Assembly: GCA_034521445.1 (NCBI GenBank)
Contig: JAXHMM010000017.1
Location: 186,001 to 250,000 of the forward strand
Source of the DNA: Balneolaceae bacterium
GTDB lineage: Bacteria > Bacteroidota > Rhodothermia > Balneolales > Balneolaceae
Direction: 5' to 3'
DNA length: 64,000 nucleotides
A program made the translations under genes and the position numbers. Numbering within the stretch: the first letter of the stretch is position 1; the number at the start of each line of letters is the position of its first letter. The notes under the pieces are model-generated. The model saw only the letters and a program-made list of their open reading frames with translations, was not told the DNA's origin and made no database searches. Of this stretch, positions 61,121 through 64,000 are shown piece by piece.

Positions 61121-62656
61121 TCAGCCCTGCCGTTCGACCAGCCGGGCGGCGTTGAAAAGCTCGGGTTCACGGAAGGCGCCAGCCATCAGCTGCAGCCCGT
61201 AGGGCAGGCCGTCGGAGTGGGTGCCGGCCGGGACGCTCACAGCGCAGATGCCCGCCAGGTTGGCGGAGATGGTATAAATGTCGTTCAGGTACATCTGCAG
61301 GGGGTCGTCGGTCTTCTCGCCCAGCGGGAAGGCGGTGGTGGGGGCTGTCGGGGAGGCGATCACATCCACCTCCTCGAAGGCCTTTTCGAAATCCTCCTTG
61401 ATCAGCCGCCGCACTTTCTGTCCCCTGGCGTAGTAGGCGTCGTAGTATCCGGCGCTCAGCACGTAGGTGCCCAGCAGGATGCGGCGCTTCACCTCTTCCC
61501 CGAAACCTTCGGTGCGGCTCTTCTTGTAGAGGCGCACCAGGGAGCTGTCGGCCTCCTCCAGCCGGGCCGCCGCCTTCTCCTTCGCGGCGGCGCCTTCGGC
61601 CCGGCGCAGCTCCTCTTCCAGGGCCGCGCGCTCCTCCTTCAGCTCCTCCTGCACCTCTTTGATATCGGCGCGGTGCCCGTAGCGTATACCGTCGTAGCGC
61701 GCCAGGTTGCTGGAAGCCTCCGCAGTGGCCAGGATATAGTAGGCGGCCACAGCGTACTTCATGTGGGGGAGGCTGACGGGCACCAGCTCGGCGCCCCCGG
61801 CCTCCAGGTCGGCCAGGCGCTGCCGCACGCCCTCCCGAATCTCTTCGTCCAGCCCCTCTCCGAAATACTCCTCGGGCACGCCGATGCGGATGCCGGGATT
61901 TGGGCGCTCCAGCGGACCGAGATAGTCGGGCACCGCGCGGCTGGAAGAAGTGTTGTCGTGTTCGTCAAAGCCGGCGATCACCTCCAGCAAGCGCGCGGCG
62001 TCCTCCACGCTGCGGGTCAGCGGACCGATGCAGTCGAAGGAGGAGGCGAAGGCCACCAGTCCGTGTCGCGAGATGCGCCCGTAGGTGGGCTTGAGCCCCA
62101 CCACCCCGCAGAAAGAGGCCGGCTGCCGCACGGAGCCCCCGGTGTCGGAGCCCAGGGCCGCCGTACAGAAATCGGCCGCCACCGCCGCGGCGCTCCCCCC
62201 CGAGGAGCCTCCCGGCACGCGTGTGGGGTCATGGGGATTGCAGGCGGGTCCAAAGGCCGAATTCTCGTTGGAGGAGCCCATGGCGAACTCGTCCATGTTG
62301 GTCCGACCCAGCAGAATGGCGTCCTCCTCGCGCAACCGCCGCACTGCCGTGGCGTCGTAGACGCTTTCAAAATCTTCCAGGATGCGCGAGCCGCAGGTGG
62401 CGGGCTTGCCTTTTTCGCAGATAAGGTCCTTTACGGCGATCACCGCGCCCGCCAGCGCGCCCGCCTCCCCATTTTCAACCTTCCGCTGCACCTCGCGGGC
62501 TCTGCGGAGGGCCTCCTCCCCGTCGTAGTGAAGAAGGGCGTTCAGATGGTCGTTGGTGTCCTGTATGGAGGAGAGGTAGCCGTGGACAATTTCCGGGAGC
62601 GAAGTCTCCCGGTTGTTCAGGGCCTCCCGGATGTCGGAGATGGTACGATGCTGCAA
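61121..62656 (-). CDS. gatA: Glutamyl-tRNA(Gln) amidotransferase subunit A with coiled-coil insertion
   Basis: It supplies ammonia for transamidation of Glu-tRNA(Gln)/Asp-tRNA(Asn). The amidase signature is complete: Lys in GAVIAVKDLI, then GGSSGGSAAAVAADF and GSDTGGSVRQPASFCG for the Ser-cisSer-Lys triad. I start it at TTG 62656 (MQHRTISDIREAL), giving 511 aa, because a longer open frame would run into tatA and no ATG fits. Residues about 331-366 are an extra Glu/Ala/Lys-rich coiled coil (KEVQEELKEERAALEEEL...) just before LYKKSRTEGFGEEVKRRI, where canonical GatA has only a short loop. Confidence 0.93.
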   Translation of the reverse strand: MQHRTISDIREALNNRETSLPEIVHGYLSSIQDTNDHLNALLHYDGEEALRRAREVQRKVENGEAGALAGAVIAVKDLICEKGKPATCGSRILEDFESVYDATAVRRLREEDAILLGRTNMDEFAMGSSNENSAFGPACNPHDPTRVPGGSSGGSAAAVAADFCTAALGSDTGGSVRQPASFCGVVGLKPTYGRISRHGLVAFASSFDCIGPLTRSVEDAARLLEVIAGFDEHDNTSSSRAVPDYLGPLERPNPGIRIGVPEEYFGEGLDEEIREGVRQRLADLEAGGAELVPVSLPHMKYAVAAYYILATAEASSNLARYDGIRYGHRADIKEVQEELKEERAALEEELRRAEGAAAKEKAAARLEEADSSLVRLYKKSRTEGFGEEVKRRILLGTYVLSAGYYDAYYARGQKVRRLIKEDFEKAFEEVDVIASPTAPTTAFPLGEKTDDPLQMYLNDIYTISANLAGICAVSVPAGTHSDGLPYGLQLMAGAFREPELFNAARLVERQG

Positions 62657-62684
62657 CGCGGGCGGTGCTTGTGGTTTCCGGGTT

Positions 62685-62906
62685 CTATTCGGTAGGTTCG
62701 GTGGTCTTCTTCTTCTTGGATCCGGAGGTATATCCCTCCTTCTCGCCCTCCTCAATCTCCTTCTTGATCTGGTCGGAGGCCTTGCGGAACTCGTTGATGC
62801 CCTGGCCTATGCCGCGGGCGAGTTCGGGAATACGCTTGGCCCCGAAGAAGAGCAGAAATACGAGGGCGACGATAAGAAACTCGGGCACGCCAATACCGTT
62901 AAACAT
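62685..62906 (-). CDS. tatA: Sec-independent translocase protein TatA/E
   Basis: TatA forms the pore-like component of twin-arginine export. The 73-aa protein has one short N-terminal membrane helix (residues 7-22), the FGAKRIPELARGIGQGINEFRKA hinge and amphipathic helix with the conserved Phe-Gly, and a charged tail (SGSKKKKTTEP). It is the first gene of the minus-strand run tatA-gatA-SDR-M28-prmA-ppx-sigma. tatC is not in the window. Confidence 0.93.
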   Translation of the reverse strand: MFNGIGVPEFLIVALVFLLFFGAKRIPELARGIGQGINEFRKASDQIKKEIEEGEKEGYTSGSKKKKTTEPTE

Positions 62907-63145
62907 AAAATAAACCTCGCTTTATTGAGTTTGAGAATGAAGGATGAACAAGATACAAATTATTTGGGCAATCTTTCAGTTGTATGATTGGGACAGAAGA
63001 GGGACCTTCCGGTCGGAAGCTCCCCCGGGCGCCCCAGCAGAGGACGATTTCCTGTTTTTGCAAAAAGACTTGAATTTTAGGAAACAATACCTTTTATAAC
63101 GGGCTAAGAATTTAAAAAAGAACAGCAAAGAACCGCTACGCATTT
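62907..63145. other. Divergent intergenic region tatA / DUF2795 gene
   Basis: These 239 bp are AT-rich towards both ends. On the plus strand TTGAAT (63070-63075), 19 bases, TATAAC and an overlapping TACCTTTT are promoter-like for the gene at 63146. The tatA side has several TTG and TAnnTT pieces but no clear pair. I see no open frame, RNA gene or repeat here. Confidence 0.4.
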
Positions 63146-63400
63146 ATGATTTGGACTGTCGAACTGGCTGCCGCACTTGACGACGCGCCGTTCCCGGCCA
63201 CACGGGAGGAACTGATCGAATGGGCCGAACGCAACGGGCTCAAACAACAGATCATTGACAACCTGTACGAACTGGACGAGATTGAGGAGGGAGAGGACAT
63301 GGTCTACGAAGGCATCGAGGACATCTGGCCCGACTACATCCGCAAGGAGGATTTTTTTCACAACGAGGAGGACGAAGGCTTCGACTACGACGACGTTTAG
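63146..63400 (+). CDS. Small acidic DUF2795-type protein
   Basis: The 84-aa cytosolic protein has the DUF2795 pattern FPATREELIEWAERNGLKQQIIDNLYELDE and then a strongly acidic tail (EEDEGFDYDDV). This short helical family is common in Bacteroidota and Actinomycetota and has no established function. A hairpin terminator follows at 63438. Confidence 0.8.
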   Translation: MIWTVELAAALDDAPFPATREELIEWAERNGLKQQIIDNLYELDEIEEGEDMVYEGIEDIWPDYIRKEDFFHNEEDEGFDYDDV

Positions 63401-63437
63401 GTCCTGCACCTTTCACAGCGTCTCCCTACCTTCCAAG

Positions 63438-63469
63438 CGGTTGCAACGGGACCCCCTTGCAACCGTTTT
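63438..63469 (+). terminator. Intrinsic terminator after the DUF2795 gene
   Basis: A 9-bp stem, CGGTTGCAA / TTGCAACCG, has a 10-nt loop and is followed by TTTT. It lies 38 bp after the stop of the small acidic protein and 28 bp before the next gene, separating the two transcripts. Confidence 0.75.
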
Positions 63470-63496
63470 GTATGAACGGCACCGAACGCCCCCGAT

Positions 63497-64000
63497 TTGA
63501 ACAAGGCACTCTCCATCCTGCTCCTTCTTGCGGCCCTGGCGGCGAGTCTGCCTTCCGACGCCCGCGCCCAGGACGGGGAGGCCGTGCAGGCCGACAGCAC
63601 CCGCGAGGTGGTGCGTATCATCCGCTTTGCCGGCAACAACCATGTGGCCGACCGCACGCTGGAGGACCTGATCCGCACGCATACCAACCGGGAGTTTCTG
63701 GGCATCCCCCGCTTCACCCCCTGGTATTTCCTCCACCGGCTGACCGGCCGCTTCGGGGAGCCCCCCGCCCTTCTCGACCGCGCCACCGTGGCCACCGACA
63801 TGGAGCGCATCGCCCGATACTACCAGACCCTGGGCTTCCTGGACGCTGCGGTGGATACCAACATCGTCGAGTTCAAGTCCAACCGCGTGGAGGTTTCCTT
63901 CCTGATTCGGGAAGGCCCCCGCTCCACCATAAGCACCCTCGCCTACACGGGCATGCCCGCCCTTCCAGATGAGGTGGAGGGCAACCTGCAGGCGTTCTAC
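63497..64000 (+). CDS. BamA/Omp85-family outer-membrane protein (N-terminal part)
   Basis: The open frame runs off the window edge and 168 codons are visible. The start is TTG 63497 (MNKALSILLLLAALAAS), because a stop lies 8 codons upstream and no ATG fits. A signal peptide ending DARAQ is followed by POTRA-like sequence: VVRIIRFAGNNHVADRTLEDLIRT, MERIARYYQTLGFLDAAVDTNIV and VEVSFLIREGPRSTISTLAYTG. This is the POTRA pattern of BamA/TamA-type assembly factors. Whether it is the main BamA or a second Omp85 protein cannot be told. Confidence 0.82.
   Translation, partial: MNKALSILLLLAALAASLPSDARAQDGEAVQADSTREVVRIIRFAGNNHVADRTLEDLIRTHTNREFLGIPRFTPWYFLHRLTGRFGEPPALLDRATVATDMERIARYYQTLGFLDAAVDTNIVEFKSNRVEVSFLIREGPRSTISTLAYTGMPALPDEVEGNLQAFY

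Overview
The window is a compact, visibly GC-rich bacterial chromosome segment with no rRNA, tRNA, phage, insertion sequence or CRISPR that I can see. Gene content points to the Balneolota/Rhodothermota branch next to Bacteroidota: a GWxTD-domain protein, a DUF2723 membrane glycosyltransferase, the DUF5777 + YceI + haem-motif lipoprotein trio, Suf-type Fe-S assembly, two sodium:neurotransmitter-type symporters, and promoters resembling the Bacteroidota TTTG / TAnnTTTG type. This placement is an inference from gene families only.

Layout. 1-10732 (-): sufB-sufC-sufD (sufD cut by the window edge), then a cluster read greA, ugd, UDP-xylose synthase, Omp85-like barrel, pseudo-caspase lipoprotein, EamA permease, pta. 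10909-21435 (+): SpoU methyltransferase, metG, sodium symporter, efp, accB, accC (frameshifted), gcvH, guaA and a periplasmic-binding lipoprotein-like protein. 21453-27281 (-): mltG, a second barrel, a 7TM-SpoIIE phosphatase and a DUF4097 protein. 27496-39396 alternates short units: cytochrome-like lipoprotein/YceI/DUF5777 (+), TM2 and DUF2752 (-), TonB receptor (+), serine hydrolase (-), CDF transporter/DmpA peptidase/PagL-like/MsrB (+), PH-domain protein and second sodium symporter (-). 39656-44869 (+): DUF2723 glycosyltransferase, an unknown gene, ybeY, DUF445. 44880-51785 (-): nitrilase, three secreted amidohydrolases, acyl-CoA carboxylase beta subunit. 51943-56826 (+): GWxTD protein, pdxA, methyltransferase, ftsE, queG. 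56836-62906 (-): tatA, gatA, SDR, M28 peptidase, prmA, ppx, sigma factor. 63146-end (+): DUF2795 protein and the start of a BamA-like gene.

Function. Most genes are housekeeping (Fe-S assembly, translation, fatty-acid and GMP synthesis, cell wall) mixed with envelope genes (four outer-membrane barrels, lipoproteins, secreted hydrolases).

Most noteworthy: two tandem arrays of an 8-bp unit, GACTTNNN, with 11 and 12 copies. Each lies in sense orientation and runs directly into a start codon, one at metG and one at the nitrilase gene 34 kb away. They look like the same unnamed leader element. Also notable are a perfect intrinsic terminator inside the greA leader, an inactivated caspase-fold lipoprotein, a coiled-coil insertion in GatA, two metal-ligand-less amidohydrolases flanking an intact one, and a patch at 14.4-16.6 kb where indels disturb two genes and which may be assembly error.
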